Source: Pseudonocardia sp. HH130630-07
Lineage (GTDB): Bacteria; Actinomycetota; Actinomycetes; Mycobacteriales; Pseudonocardiaceae
Assembly: GCF_001698125.1 (NCBI RefSeq)
Contig: NZ_CP013854.1
Location: 1,302,001 to 1,366,000 of the forward strand
Reading direction: 5' to 3'
Length of the DNA: 64,000 nucleotides
Shown here: in pieces, positions 36,983-44,675 of the stretch
How the letters are laid out: each line of letters begins with the position of its first letter
Numbering within the stretch: position 1 is the stretch's first letter
Position numbers and translations under genes: made by a program
The notes under the pieces: generated by a model
Database searches by the model: none
Told to the model about the DNA's origin: nothing
What the model saw: only the letters and a program-made list of their open reading frames with translations

Positions 36983-37753
36983 GTGCCGGTGCTGAGCCTC
37001 GACAGTCACGTGGACGGTCCGCAGGCCCTGGTCGCCGGGGTGCTCCGGGAGACGTCGACGGCGGCCGGTGCCGTCGCCGGGATCGGGGTGCGGCTCACCG
37101 CGCCGGCCGGGCTGCTGGTCGCCGGGGACGAGGTCCGGATCGGCCTGCCCCGCGGCGGTCCGGCGATCCGCACCCGGATCACCGTGGCCGGGACGGGCGG
37201 GCTGCACTCGGCGCGGGCCGCCGGTCCGGTGCGGGTCCTGCGGCACGCGACGCGGCTCTCGCCGGGGGACGCGGGCGGGACCCTGATGCAGGACGAGCTC
37301 GTGTGGTCGCCGCCGCTCGGCGCGGCCGGGCGGATCAGCGACCCGCTGCTGCGCCGCGTCGCCGCCCGGCTGCTCGCCGCGCGCCGCGACGCCGTGGCCC
37401 GGCGGGTCGCCGAGCTCGGCCGGGCGCCGGTCGTGGTCGGCGCGGCGATCGTCCGCGACGGACGGCTGCTCGTGGCCCAGCGCTCCTACCCGGCCGAGCT
37501 CGCCGGGCGGTGGGAGCTCCCCGGCGGCGGTGTCGAGCCGGGGGAGACGGAACCGGAGGCACTGGCCCGCGAGTGCGTGGAGGAGCTGGACACCCGGATC
37601 GTCGCGGGGGACCGGATCGGGACGGACCTGCCGATCGGCCGCCGGGTGCTGCGCATCCGCACCGCGACCCTGGCCCCGGGGTCGCCGGAGCCGCGGGCCC
37701 GCGAGCACCGGGCCCTGCGGTGGCTTTACTGCCGGTGGTTTGGTGGCCAGTGA
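36983..37753 (+). CDS. SRPBCC-NUDIX fusion hydrolase, 3' end replaced by IS sequence
   Basis: A roughly 256-residue protein. Residues 1 to about 135 look like a SRPBCC fold (FGHV-free; VLRETSTAAGAVAGIGVRL, MQDELVWSPPLG). From about 150 comes a MutT-type NUDIX domain (VVGAAIVRDGRLLVAQRSYP) with the complete NUDIX box GGGVEPGETEPEALARECVEEL reading in pieces G-x5-E-x7-RE-x2-EE. M. tuberculosis mutT2 lies here. After REHRALRWL the sequence turns into the IS end (YCRWFGGQ), so the last helix (usually 15-20 residues) is lost. GGAGG lies nine bases before the GTG. Confidence 0.8.
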   Translation: MPVLSLDSHVDGPQALVAGVLRETSTAAGAVAGIGVRLTAPAGLLVAGDEVRIGLPRGGPAIRTRITVAGTGGLHSARAAGPVRVLRHATRLSPGDAGGTLMQDELVWSPPLGAAGRISDPLLRRVAARLLAARRDAVARRVAELGRAPVVVGAAIVRDGRLLVAQRSYPAELAGRWELPGGGVEPGETEPEALARECVEELDTRIVAGDRIGTDLPIGRRVLRIRTATLAPGSPEPRAREHRALRWLYCRWFGGQ

Positions 37754-38719
37754 TCATCTGGCCGATGGTTCTGTGTCAGCGTAGTGGGCTGCCTCGAACT
37801 CGGTGGGGCTGATCATGCCCAGACTTGAGTGCAGTCGGCGGTTGTTGTACCACTCGACCCAGCTGGCGGTGGCGTACTCGACGTCGGCGATCGTGCGGTA
37901 GGGGCCGTCGTGGAAGACTCGGGTGCGGATGCATTCGGCCTTGTAGAAGCCGTTGATGGTCTCCATCAGGGCGTTGTCGTAGGCGTCGCCGACGCTGCCG
38001 ACCGAGGGCCGTATGCCCTCGAGGTGCAGGTGCTCGGTGAACCGCAGACTCGTATATTGCGACCCGGCATCGGAATGGCAGATCAGCTGGTCCCGGGCCA
38101 CGGCTTTGCCCTCGTGGGCACGTCGCCACAGCGCCATCCGTAACGGCACGTCCACCAGCTCGACGTCACGAGTGAGCGCGGCGTGCCAGCCCACGATCTT
38201 CTGCGAGAAGCAGTCCACGATGAACGCCACGTAGGTGAACGACTGATACGTGCGCACGTAGGTGAAGTCGGTGACCCACTTGCTGTCGGGTGCTGAGGCG
38301 GTGAAGTTGCGGTCGAGCAGATCAGCGGCCCGCTGGGCGGTCGAGTCCGGGATGGTCGTGCGCGGCCGTTTCCCGCGGACCACTCCGGCCAGCCCCACCG
38401 AGCGCATCGCCCGGTCGACCGCTCCGAACCCAGCCTCGGGCAGCACCGTTCGACGGATCAGGGCCAGCATCTTGCGACGCCCATAAAGTCCCTCTGGGGC
38501 CAGCACCGGTTCGCCGGCGCGGTTGGTGGTGAACGCCGCCGCACGGACGGCGTCTTCGACCAGGGCGTCGGTGACGGTCCGGGCCGCGACCCGGCCGGCG
38601 GCGCCGTTCCTGGTGCCGGTCCGAGCGCACCAGGCCCGCAAGGTTCGTGCCGCGATCGTGAGCCCCAGGGTGTTGAGGGCAGCAAGGATCGACTCGACGG
38701 CATGACCAGCAGCCCGCAT
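37754..38719 (-). CDS. IS3-family transposase OrfB (DDE integrase core)
   Basis: A 321-residue OrfB counted from its first ATG; the reading frame really begins upstream at about 38752, where a -1 slip from orfA would enter it (PPKPLIVAFVDQM). Catalytic residues: Asp in KWVTDFTYVRT, Asp in CHSDAGSQYTS, Glu in ALMETINGFYKAE. The HHSSLGMISPTEFE-like end is normal, so the transposase looks intact. Confidence 0.93.
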   Translation of the reverse strand: MRAAGHAVESILAALNTLGLTIAARTLRAWCARTGTRNGAAGRVAARTVTDALVEDAVRAAAFTTNRAGEPVLAPEGLYGRRKMLALIRRTVLPEAGFGAVDRAMRSVGLAGVVRGKRPRTTIPDSTAQRAADLLDRNFTASAPDSKWVTDFTYVRTYQSFTYVAFIVDCFSQKIVGWHAALTRDVELVDVPLRMALWRRAHEGKAVARDQLICHSDAGSQYTSLRFTEHLHLEGIRPSVGSVGDAYDNALMETINGFYKAECIRTRVFHDGPYRTIADVEYATASWVEWYNNRRLHSSLGMISPTEFEAAHYADTEPSAR

Positions 38720-38739
38720 CTGATCGACGAACGCGACGA

Positions 38740-39060
38740 TCAGCGGTTTCGGGGGTCGAGCTCCCCCACGAAGAAAATCGTCGCCGACTTGAGGACCTCG
38801 TTGACCTCGCGCAGGCGCTTGTTCTCCGCCCGCAACCGCCGCAGCTCCTCGCGGTCATCGCTGGTCACGCCCGCTACGACGCCGGTGTCGACGTCGTGCT
38901 GGGACACCCAGCGACGCACGGACTCACGCGACACCCCGAGTGACTCAGCGACCTGGACATGCACGGCACGCTCGGTCGAGTACGCCGAACGATGCTCGGT
39001 CACCAGACGCACAGCCTGGCTCCGAACCGCTGGGTCGATCTTCTTGGGCACGACACCCAT
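38740..39060 (-). CDS. IS3-family transposase OrfA
   Basis: A 106-residue OrfA with a helix-turn-helix (VAESLGVSRESVRRWVSQHD, about residues 38-57) and a leucine-zipper-like helix (REELRRLRAENKRLREVNEVL, about 70-90). It ends just past a run of five C's in GACCCCCGAAACC; slipping back one base there fuses it in frame to OrfB, the usual IS3 way of making the OrfAB transposase. Confidence 0.92.
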   Translation of the reverse strand: MGVVPKKIDPAVRSQAVRLVTEHRSAYSTERAVHVQVAESLGVSRESVRRWVSQHDVDTGVVAGVTSDDREELRRLRAENKRLREVNEVLKSATIFFVGELDPRNR

Positions 39061-39092
39061 CCTCTCAGCCTGCTCACAACGGAGCGGCAGAG

Positions 39093-39434
39093 AAGCCGGG
39101 ACGGTTCATCCTGCCGACCCTGGACCTGCCGCCGGTGGCGGCACCGGCGCCGGCCGGCGGGATGCTCTGGGGCGACGGGTTCGAGATCGAGACGGTGATC
39201 AACACCCGGATCGCGGCCGCCGGGCTGACCATCACCGAGGTGCCGTCGGTGGAGCGCCTGCGCATGTTCGGCGACACCAACCTGCGTACGTTCGCCGACG
39301 GTGCCCGGGTGCTCCGCACCCTGCTCGCCGAGCGCCGCCGGGCCGCCGCCACCGGCCCTGCCCGCACTCCCACACCCGCCCCCGGTCGCACTCATGGAGC
39401 TTGGGCCCGGCGGCACCGGGCTTATGCTCCATGA
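39093..39434 (+). pseudogene. C-terminal remnant of a family 2 glycosyltransferase
   Basis: The frame directly after the IS end reads GRFILPTLDLPP... and then WGDGFEIETVINTRIAAAGLTITEVPS and NLRTFADGARVLRTLLAERR. This is the typical end of polyprenyl-phosphate-mannose-synthase-like GT2 enzymes (GDGFEIET...EVPSxE...SNL..DG.RVLRTI). The catalytic GT-A domain is missing, and no other piece of it is in the window. The last residues read into palindromic repeat copy 2. Confidence 0.75.
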
Positions 39435-39437
39435 GTG
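39389..39437. repeat. Palindromic repeat, copy 2
   Basis: Outer arms CACTCATGGAGC (39389-39400) and 39426-39437 pair perfectly over 12 bp; inner CCCGG/CCGGG pairs continue after a mismatched segment. It overlaps the end of the glycosyltransferase remnant. Confidence 0.85.
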
Positions 39438-39473
39438 CAGCCGGGGCGGGGCCGGCCCCCACCCCTGGCGTCG

Positions 39474-39523
39474 CACTCATGGAGCTTCGGCCTCGTGAGA
39501 CGAGGCTCTGGCTCCATGGGTGG
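39474..39523. repeat. Palindromic repeat, copy 3
   Basis: The left arm 39478-39495 is identical to that of copy 1 (CATGGAGCTTCGGCCTCG). The right arm 39501-39518 pairs at 14 of 18 positions. It lies 26 bases from the stop of the convergent nitrilase gene. Confidence 0.85.
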
Positions 39524-39549
39524 AATCGGCGCGGGAGGGGCCCGGGGGC

Positions 39550-40356
39550 TCAGAAGCGGCGGTTGGCCAGGACGGGGATCCGGGTGCGGACGTGGGCTGC
39601 GGCCGCGGGGTCGACGTCGGTCACCAGCAGGCCCGGCTCCGCGCCGAGGGTGTCGACGACCTCGCCGAGCGGGCCCGCCACCATGCTGAACCCGATCCCG
39701 GTCGGGGCCTTCCCGTGCTCGCGCCCGACCGTCGTGGGGTCGGCCTGGTCGCAGGCGAGCACGAAGGACCCGGTGTCGAGCGCACGGGCCCGCACCAGCA
39801 GCTCCCACTGCTCGCGCTTGCCCTCCCCCGCGCCCCAGGACGCCGGGACGAGCAGCACCGCGGCCCCGGCGTCGGCCAGCCGCTGGTACAGCCCGGGGAA
39901 CCGGACGTCGTAGCAGGTGGACAGGCCCAGCCGGACCGGGTCACCGGTGATCGGGTCCGGGACGTCGACGGTGACCGGCTCCGTGCCGGGCGCCACCGTG
40001 TCGGACTCGGCGAACCCGAACGCGTCGAACAGGTGGACCTTGTCGTAGCGGGCCTCGACCCCGGCCCCGGTGACCAGCAGCGTGTTGTGCACCCGGCCGT
40101 CCCCGGACGGCGTGAACATCCCGGCGACCACCGTGATCCCCGACGCGTCGGCCAGCTCGCGCACCCGGGTCACCCACGGACCGTCGAACGGCTCGGCGAC
40201 CGGGCCCAGCGCCACCCCGAACCGGCACATCGTCGCCTCGGGGAGCACGAGCACCCGCGCACCGGCCGCGGCGGCCTCGGCCACCCGCCGGCCGACCTCG
40301 GCCAGGTTCTCCTCCGGGTCCGTGGTGGACGCGATCTGGGCCAGGGCGATCCGCAT
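39550..40356 (-). CDS. Carbon-nitrogen hydrolase (nitrilase superfamily, Nit-like)
   Basis: A 268-residue amidase. The catalytic triad is visible: Glu in VLPEATMCRFG (about residue 41), Lys in YDKVHLFDAFG (about 105) and Cys in LSTCYDVRFPGLY (about 146). The pattern resembles Nit2/omega-amidase and deaminated-glutathione amidase (Rv0480c-like in mycobacteria). ATG at 40356 begins the conserved MRIALAQ. It is divergent from the DAHP synthase leader. Confidence 0.9.
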   Translation of the reverse strand: MRIALAQIASTTDPEENLAEVGRRVAEAAAAGARVLVLPEATMCRFGVALGPVAEPFDGPWVTRVRELADASGITVVAGMFTPSGDGRVHNTLLVTGAGVEARYDKVHLFDAFGFAESDTVAPGTEPVTVDVPDPITGDPVRLGLSTCYDVRFPGLYQRLADAGAAVLLVPASWGAGEGKREQWELLVRARALDTGSFVLACDQADPTTVGREHGKAPTGIGFSMVAGPLGEVVDTLGAEPGLLVTDVDPAAAAHVRTRIPVLANRRF

Positions 40357-40417
40357 GTCCCGGTGGTACCACGCCCGGGCTGCGGGCACGTGATCGTGCG
40401 GCGACCGGTCGGTGGGG

Positions 40418-40423
40418 TACGGT
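40418..40423 (+). promoter_or_regulatory. -10 element of the DAHP synthase leader transcript
   Basis: TACGGT lies six bases before the leader-peptide GTG at 40430, so the mRNA probably starts at that codon. Confidence 0.5.
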
Positions 40424-40429
40424 CGGATC

Positions 40430-40501
40430 GTGCTGCGCGCCTACTACTACTGGTTTCGCCAGCCGGCCCGGGATGGGTCGGCCGGCGCGGTAGCGCGCTG
40501 A
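40430..40501 (+). promoter_or_regulatory. Aromatic leader peptide and attenuator of the DAHP synthase gene
   Basis: The 23-codon frame begins MLRAYYYWFRQPARDG: three Tyr, one Trp and one Phe codon in a row. A stem GCCGGCC (40462-40468) with GGCCGGC (40480-40486) follows inside the frame, and more G/C-rich inverted sequence (GCGCGGTAGCGCGC) overlaps the stop. It ends 84 bases before the ATG of a DAHP synthase. Ribosome stalling at the aromatic codons when charged tRNA is short would change the downstream folding, the classic attenuation design. Pairing alternatives were judged by eye only. Confidence 0.78.
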
Positions 40502-40585
40502 CCCCCACCCCCACGAGCCGGCACCATGGACCGGCTCGGGCGAGATGATCCTGGGCGGTCCGCCGGGAGAGGACGACCGTCCCCC

Positions 40586-41656
40586 ATGAACAACCGCCCC
40601 GCTGCACTGATCGACGCCCCGCTGGACGACCGGCGCATCGAGCGGATCAGCCCGCTCATCTCCCCCGCCCTGCTGCGGCACGACCATCCGGCCACACCGG
40701 AGGTCGCCCGGACCGTCACCGACGGCCGGGCCGCGGTGACCGGCGTGCTCGACGGCTCCGACGACCGGCTCCTGGTGGTCGTCGGACCGTGCTCGGTGCA
40801 CGACCCCGAGGCCGCGCTCGACTACGCGCAGCGGCTCGCGGCGCGCGCCGGGGAACTCTCCGGTGAGCTGTGCGTCGTCATGCGGACCTACTTCGAGAAG
40901 CCGCGCACCACGGTCGGCTGGAAGGGTCTGATCAACGACCCGGGCCTGGACGGCACCTTCGACGTGAACCGTGGCCTGCGGACCGCGCGGCAGCTCCTGC
41001 TCGACGTCTCCGCGCTGGGCCTTCCGGTCGGGTGCGAGTTCCTGGACCCGATCACCCCGCAGTACATCGCGGACGTGGTGACCTGGGGCTCGATCGGCGC
41101 CCGGACCGCGGAGAGCCAGGTGCACCGGCAGCTGGTGAGCGGGCTGTCGATGCCGGTCGGGATCAAGAACGCCACCGACGGCGACGTCCGCGCCGCGATC
41201 GACGGGATGCGGGCCGCCGCCGCGTCGCACGTGTTCATGGGGGTCAACGCCGACGGGCTCGCCGGGCTGGTGACGACCACCGGCAACCCGGACACCCACG
41301 TGATCCTGCGGGGCGGGACCCGGCCCAACTACTCGGCCGCCGACGTCGCCGCGGCCGGGGCGGCCGTGCGTGGCGCCGGGCTGCCGGAGCGGGTCGTGGT
41401 CGACGCCAGCCACGGCAACAGCGGCAAGGACCACGAGCGGCAGGCCGTCGTCGTCGGGGAGCTGGCGCAGCGGATCGCGGACGGCGAGCGCGGCGTGCAC
41501 GGGCTGATGATGGAGAGCTTCCTGGAGGCCGGCCGCCAGGAGCTCGGCCCGGACATGGTGCGCGGCCGGTCCGTGACCGACGCCTGCATGTCGTGGGACA
41601 CGACCGACGAGCTGCTCGGCACCCTGGCCGACGCCGTCCGCCGCGGGCGGCGCTGA
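40586..41656 (+). CDS. aroF: Class I 3-deoxy-D-arabino-heptulosonate 7-phosphate synthase
   Basis: A 356-residue AroF/G/H-type (class I alpha) enzyme that condenses phosphoenolpyruvate and erythrose-4-phosphate, the first step of aromatic amino acid synthesis. Seen: VVVGPCSVHDPEAAL (about residues 64-78), RTYFEKPRTTVGWKGLINDP (about 96-115), GCEFLDPITPQY and VVDASHGNSGKDHERQ with metal ligands. ATG at 40586; no strong ribosome-binding site. The aromatic leader upstream predicts control by attenuation. Which of AroF, G or H it equals cannot be told, so the symbol is approximate. Confidence 0.93.
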   Translation: MNNRPAALIDAPLDDRRIERISPLISPALLRHDHPATPEVARTVTDGRAAVTGVLDGSDDRLLVVVGPCSVHDPEAALDYAQRLAARAGELSGELCVVMRTYFEKPRTTVGWKGLINDPGLDGTFDVNRGLRTARQLLLDVSALGLPVGCEFLDPITPQYIADVVTWGSIGARTAESQVHRQLVSGLSMPVGIKNATDGDVRAAIDGMRAAAASHVFMGVNADGLAGLVTTTGNPDTHVILRGGTRPNYSAADVAAAGAAVRGAGLPERVVVDASHGNSGKDHERQAVVVGELAQRIADGERGVHGLMMESFLEAGRQELGPDMVRGRSVTDACMSWDTTDELLGTLADAVRRGRR

Positions 41657-41679
41657 GCCGGGGCCGCCGGGCGGGGCGC

Positions 41680-42102
41680 TCACCCCCGCCCGCCCGCGCC
41701 CAGCCGGGCCCGCACGCGCCGGCGCAGCAGCGCGTACTGCGCGGCGCAGCGCCGGGGCGGACCCGGCGGGCGCGGCACCGGCCGCGGTGGCTGCACCGTC
41801 TCCCCCGGGGCGAACTGCTCCCGGGTGAGATCGACCTCGGCGCCGCCGGGCAGCCGGTTCCACCAGTGGTAGCCCTGCAGCCGGCCGTCGGCCAGCCACA
41901 CCTCGGCGAGCAGGAGCTCGCCGCCGAACAGGTCGTGCAGCACGAGCGCGGTCGCCCCGCACTGGCCCCGGGCCGGGACGGCGGGGTCCCAGTCGCCCGC
42001 ATCGGCCTCGTCGCAGGTGTCCCGCCCCCAGGACGCCCGCAGCGCGGCCGCCACCTCGGGCAGGGCGGGCGCCGGGAGGACCGGGTGCAGGGCGGCGGGC
42101 AT
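41680..42102 (-). CDS. YunG-like small conserved protein
   Basis: A 140-residue protein with the pattern RASWGRDTCDEADAGDWDP, RGQCGATALVLHDLFGGELL, and YHWWNRLPGGAEVDLTREQF. This resembles the uncharacterised YunG family (from memory), and the Cys/His placement is reminiscent of papain-like or transglutaminase-like folds, which is only a guess. The C-terminal 35 residues are Arg/Pro-rich. It is convergent with the DAHP synthase gene. Confidence 0.65.
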   Translation of the reverse strand: MPAALHPVLPAPALPEVAAALRASWGRDTCDEADAGDWDPAVPARGQCGATALVLHDLFGGELLLAEVWLADGRLQGYHWWNRLPGGAEVDLTREQFAPGETVQPPRPVPRPPGPPRRCAAQYALLRRRVRARLGAGGRG

Positions 42103-42153
42103 GGCGCGGACGCTACGGCCGACCACCGACAGTTCCGGCCGCGCCGGGACCGT

Positions 42154-42669
42154 TCAGCAGGTCGTCGATCGGATCCGCGAGGCCCGGGGGACGGCGCGCT
42201 CCATGCGGTGCTCGGTGATGCCGTCGGGGCGCTCGACCCGGCCGAGGTCGACGAACCCGTGCCTGCGGTAGAGCGCGGCGGCCCGCTCGTTGCCGACCAC
42301 GACGTGCAGGGCCAGCCGCACCGCGCCCCAGCGCGCCGCCCGGTCGAGCACCGCGTCGATCAGGGCGTCGGAGACCCCGGTCCCGCGGGCGTGCGGTGCG
42401 GTCCAGAGCGCGATGAGGTCCGCGATGCCGTCCTCGTCCGGCGGGACGGCCACGACCTGGGCGCACGGACGGCCGTCGAGCTCGGCGACGAGGTACCGGC
42501 CGGGCGCGGCCAGCCGGGCGCGCCACTCGTCCGCACCGGCCCCGAGCCAATCCTCGAGCCTGCTGTGGAACGCGTGCGGAGCCTCGGCGAGCGCGGCCAG
42601 CCGGAGATCGCGCCAGGTCGCCCAGTCGTCGGATCCCAACTCCCGCACGGTGATCGACGGATCCGTCAC
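42154..42669 (-). CDS. GNAT-family N-acetyltransferase
   Basis: A 171-residue GNAT. Seen: the N-terminal ITVRELGSDDWATWRDLRLAAL, the acetyl-CoA loop ALWTAPHARGTGVSDALIDAV (about residues 88-108), and the closing NERAAALYRRHGFVDLGR. The start is GTG at 42669 with GGAGG six bases upstream (a second GTG two codons earlier lies inside that site). Substrate unknown. Confidence 0.85.
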   Translation of the reverse strand: MTDPSITVRELGSDDWATWRDLRLAALAEAPHAFHSRLEDWLGAGADEWRARLAAPGRYLVAELDGRPCAQVVAVPPDEDGIADLIALWTAPHARGTGVSDALIDAVLDRAARWGAVRLALHVVVGNERAAALYRRHGFVDLGRVERPDGITEHRMERAVPRASRIRSTTC

Positions 42670-42792
42670 GCGCACCTCCGGGGTCGGGACCGGAGGGCGA
42701 ACCTAGCAGCGGCCCGACGGCCGGTGCGCCGGGACCGGGTGCGCGGCCGACACGCAGCGACACGACACCGTCCCCTTTGGGAGGATGCCGCG

Positions 42793-43350
42793 GTGGATCC
42801 CAGGGTGGTACGCACGCGCAGGCGACTGCAGGACGCGTTGCTCGCCCTCGCCAGGGACCACCCGTTGGAGTCGATCTCCGTGGCGGACGTCGCGGAGCGT
42901 GCCGGGGTCAACCGCAGCAGCTTCTACCAGCACTACGGCGACAAGGAGGCGTTGCTCGCGGCCGCGCTGCGCGCGCAGGCCCGGGCCGCCGGTGCCGACC
43001 TGTCCGACCTGGTGACGACCGACGTCGGGCCCGACCCCCCGGCCGCCCTGCTGCGCTGGTTCGCCCACGTGGCCGACCACGCGACGCTCTACCGGCAGGC
43101 ACTGGGCGGGGCGGCGGCCCCGGACGCGGCCGCCGGGATGCGGCGCTGGATGCAGGAGTTCGTGGCCGACACCGCCCGCCGGCTGGGTTTCACCGAGGAC
43201 GACGCGGGGATCCCGGTGGACGTCTTCGCCGCCGGGATGGCCTGGTCGCTGCTCGGGGTGGCGTCGAGCTGGCTGGAGCACGATCCGTTGCCCGCCCCGG
43301 AGGTCGCTGCCGGGTGGGCGTGGCGGATGCTGGTCCGGCGGGACTTCTGA
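42793..43350 (+). CDS. TetR-family transcriptional regulator
   Basis: A 185-residue regulator with a clear N-terminal DNA-binding domain (SISVADVAERAGVNRSSFYQHYGDKEALL, about residues 26-54 in pieces) and a helical C-terminal ligand/dimer domain with many Trp/Met. GTG at 42793 has GGAGG nine bases upstream. Divergent from the GNAT gene. Targets unknown. Confidence 0.9.
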   Translation: MDPRVVRTRRRLQDALLALARDHPLESISVADVAERAGVNRSSFYQHYGDKEALLAAALRAQARAAGADLSDLVTTDVGPDPPAALLRWFAHVADHATLYRQALGGAAAPDAAAGMRRWMQEFVADTARRLGFTEDDAGIPVDVFAAGMAWSLLGVASSWLEHDPLPAPEVAAGWAWRMLVRRDF

Positions 43351-43374
43351 GTGCGCTCGGTGGTTCCGTTCGGC

Positions 43375-43413
43375 CGTGCCGCCCGGGCCGGGTCCAGCGG
43401 CCCGGGCGGCACG
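43375..43413. terminator. Bidirectional terminator hairpin
   Basis: CGTGCCGCCCGGGCC (43375-43389) is perfectly complementary to 43399-43413 with a nine-base loop, a 15-bp stem between the convergent TetR and secreted-protein genes. Confidence 0.82.
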
Positions 43414-43432
43414 TGCCTCACGCACCAGGGAC

Positions 43433-44065
43433 TCAGCCCTGGACGATCCCGGAGTTGCTCTGGTCCACCGAGGTGGTGGACTGCGAGACCGGGCCACCGG
43501 ACAGCAGCCCGCCGATGTTCAGGGTGGGGCTGATCGAGGCGTCGATGTCGAGCAGGCCGCCCTTCTGGGAGGCGTAGCCGCCGCCGTGGCCGTGCTTGCC
43601 CGAGCCGGACTGCAGGACACCGCTGTTGGACTCGTCGACGGTGGTCGTCGACTGCTCGACGGAGCCCGAGTTGAGGATGCCGCCGATGTTGGCGGCCGGG
43701 CTGACGTCCAGGCCGAGGCCGACCAGGTCGTCGACCTGCACGGCGTCACCGGCACCGCACCCGGACTGGACGATGCCCGAGTTCGAGCGGTCCACGGTGG
43801 TGGTGTGCTGGGAGACCGGGCCGCTGTTGGCGATCCCGCCGAGGTTCAGGGCCGGGTCGACGGCGGCGTCGAGACCCAGCAGGCCGCCCTTCTGCGAGGC
43901 GGAGGACGGGCTGCAGTCACGGTCCTTGTCGTGCCCGCCGTCGCCGTAGTCACCGGCGAAGGCGAGGCCGGCCGAGCCGAGTGCGAGCGGGACCGACAGG
44001 GCGCCGACGGTGGCGACGCGCCGCAGGGTGCGGCGAGAGGGGGACGTCGTCTCGGGGGCGTTCAT
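43433..44065 (-). CDS. Secreted protein with three amyloid-like repeats
   Basis: A 210-residue exported protein. The signal peptide contains SRRTLRR (possible Tat motif) and ends with GLAFA at about residue 37. The mature part has three roughly 45-residue repeats at about 57-102, 111-154 and 166-210. Each has a hydrophobic GLLxLDxxVxPxLNIGG half and a Ser/Thr/Gln/Asn half such as SQHTTTVDRSNSGIVQ. Two Cys (51 and 103) could pair. I do not recognise the family; the repeat rhythm resembles curli- or chaplin-type surface proteins, which is an inference. ATG at 44065. Confidence 0.72.
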   Translation of the reverse strand: MNAPETTSPSRRTLRRVATVGALSVPLALGSAGLAFAGDYGDGGHDKDRDCSPSSASQKGGLLGLDAAVDPALNLGGIANSGPVSQHTTTVDRSNSGIVQSGCGAGDAVQVDDLVGLGLDVSPAANIGGILNSGSVEQSTTTVDESNSGVLQSGSGKHGHGGGYASQKGGLLDIDASISPTLNIGGLLSGGPVSQSTTSVDQSNSGIVQG

Positions 44066-44675
44066 GGCACTCCTTCTGTTCTGTTGGCCCGACCGCCGGG
44101 GTCACCGCCGGTAGTGCACGCAGTGTCACGGCCAGGTGCCACAGAACGTACGGATCTCTCACTCGTCCGAGCGGTGCACCCCTCCAGAGTTACCCATTTT
44201 GTACGTTTTGTGGCTTTCGCGGCGACCGATCGACGTTGATCAACTACACCCAGTGCTGTCCGCCATCTGTCGGATAGCCACTCTCCGTATAAGTGACGGC
44301 CGGTCGCCGTTCGTGATCTTGCCGCGGCCCGACGAGGCGCAGATCACATCGGGGCAACGCGCGGCGCCGCGCGGCGTCCTACTGCCCGGACGCCCGCGAC
44401 AGCGGTCCGGGCGACACCGTCACCCTTGGCGGGTGACCTGCGTGGATGCACCACCCGGAGCAGCCCGGACTGAGCCGATCCCCCGGTGCCGGTGAACCGC
44501 TCGCCGCATATCAATCGTCGAGCGGCACCACGAAACACGCCCCCGGCGCGTCGCGAGTGATGATCGCAAAGGACGGCTCTCCGGAGACGTTCGTCGACCT
44601 GCTCAACGACATGGCCCGTCTGGAGTAACGCCCGGCGCCGAGAAATTACGCCGACGGGGTGAGGCATGGCACCGG
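44066..44675. other. Intergenic region without a confident gene
   Basis: It includes a lower-GC segment (about 44190-44260, with TTTTGTACGTTTTGTGGC), the likely promoter zone of the secreted-protein gene. The short frame at 44446-44628 lacks a ribosome-binding site and a recognisable protein. Confidence 0.5.

Larger units (their letters stand above)
37729..39091. mobile_element. IS3-family insertion sequence
   Basis: A roughly 1.36-kb element with orfA and orfB on the reverse strand in the IS3 arrangement. The ends are approximate: CTGCCGGTGGTTTGGTGG near 37729 and the reverse complement of the right end (CTGCCGCTCCGTTGTGAG near 39091) form imperfect inverted repeats. I find no target duplication, which fits a deletion next to one end. 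Both flanking genes are truncated. Confidence 0.85.

Noticed and set aside
44446..44628. A 60-codon forward frame ending MIAKDGSPETFVDLLNDMARLE-like
   Set aside because: No ribosome-binding site, poor composition in the first half and no clear family; a faint likeness to DUF397 ends was not convincing.
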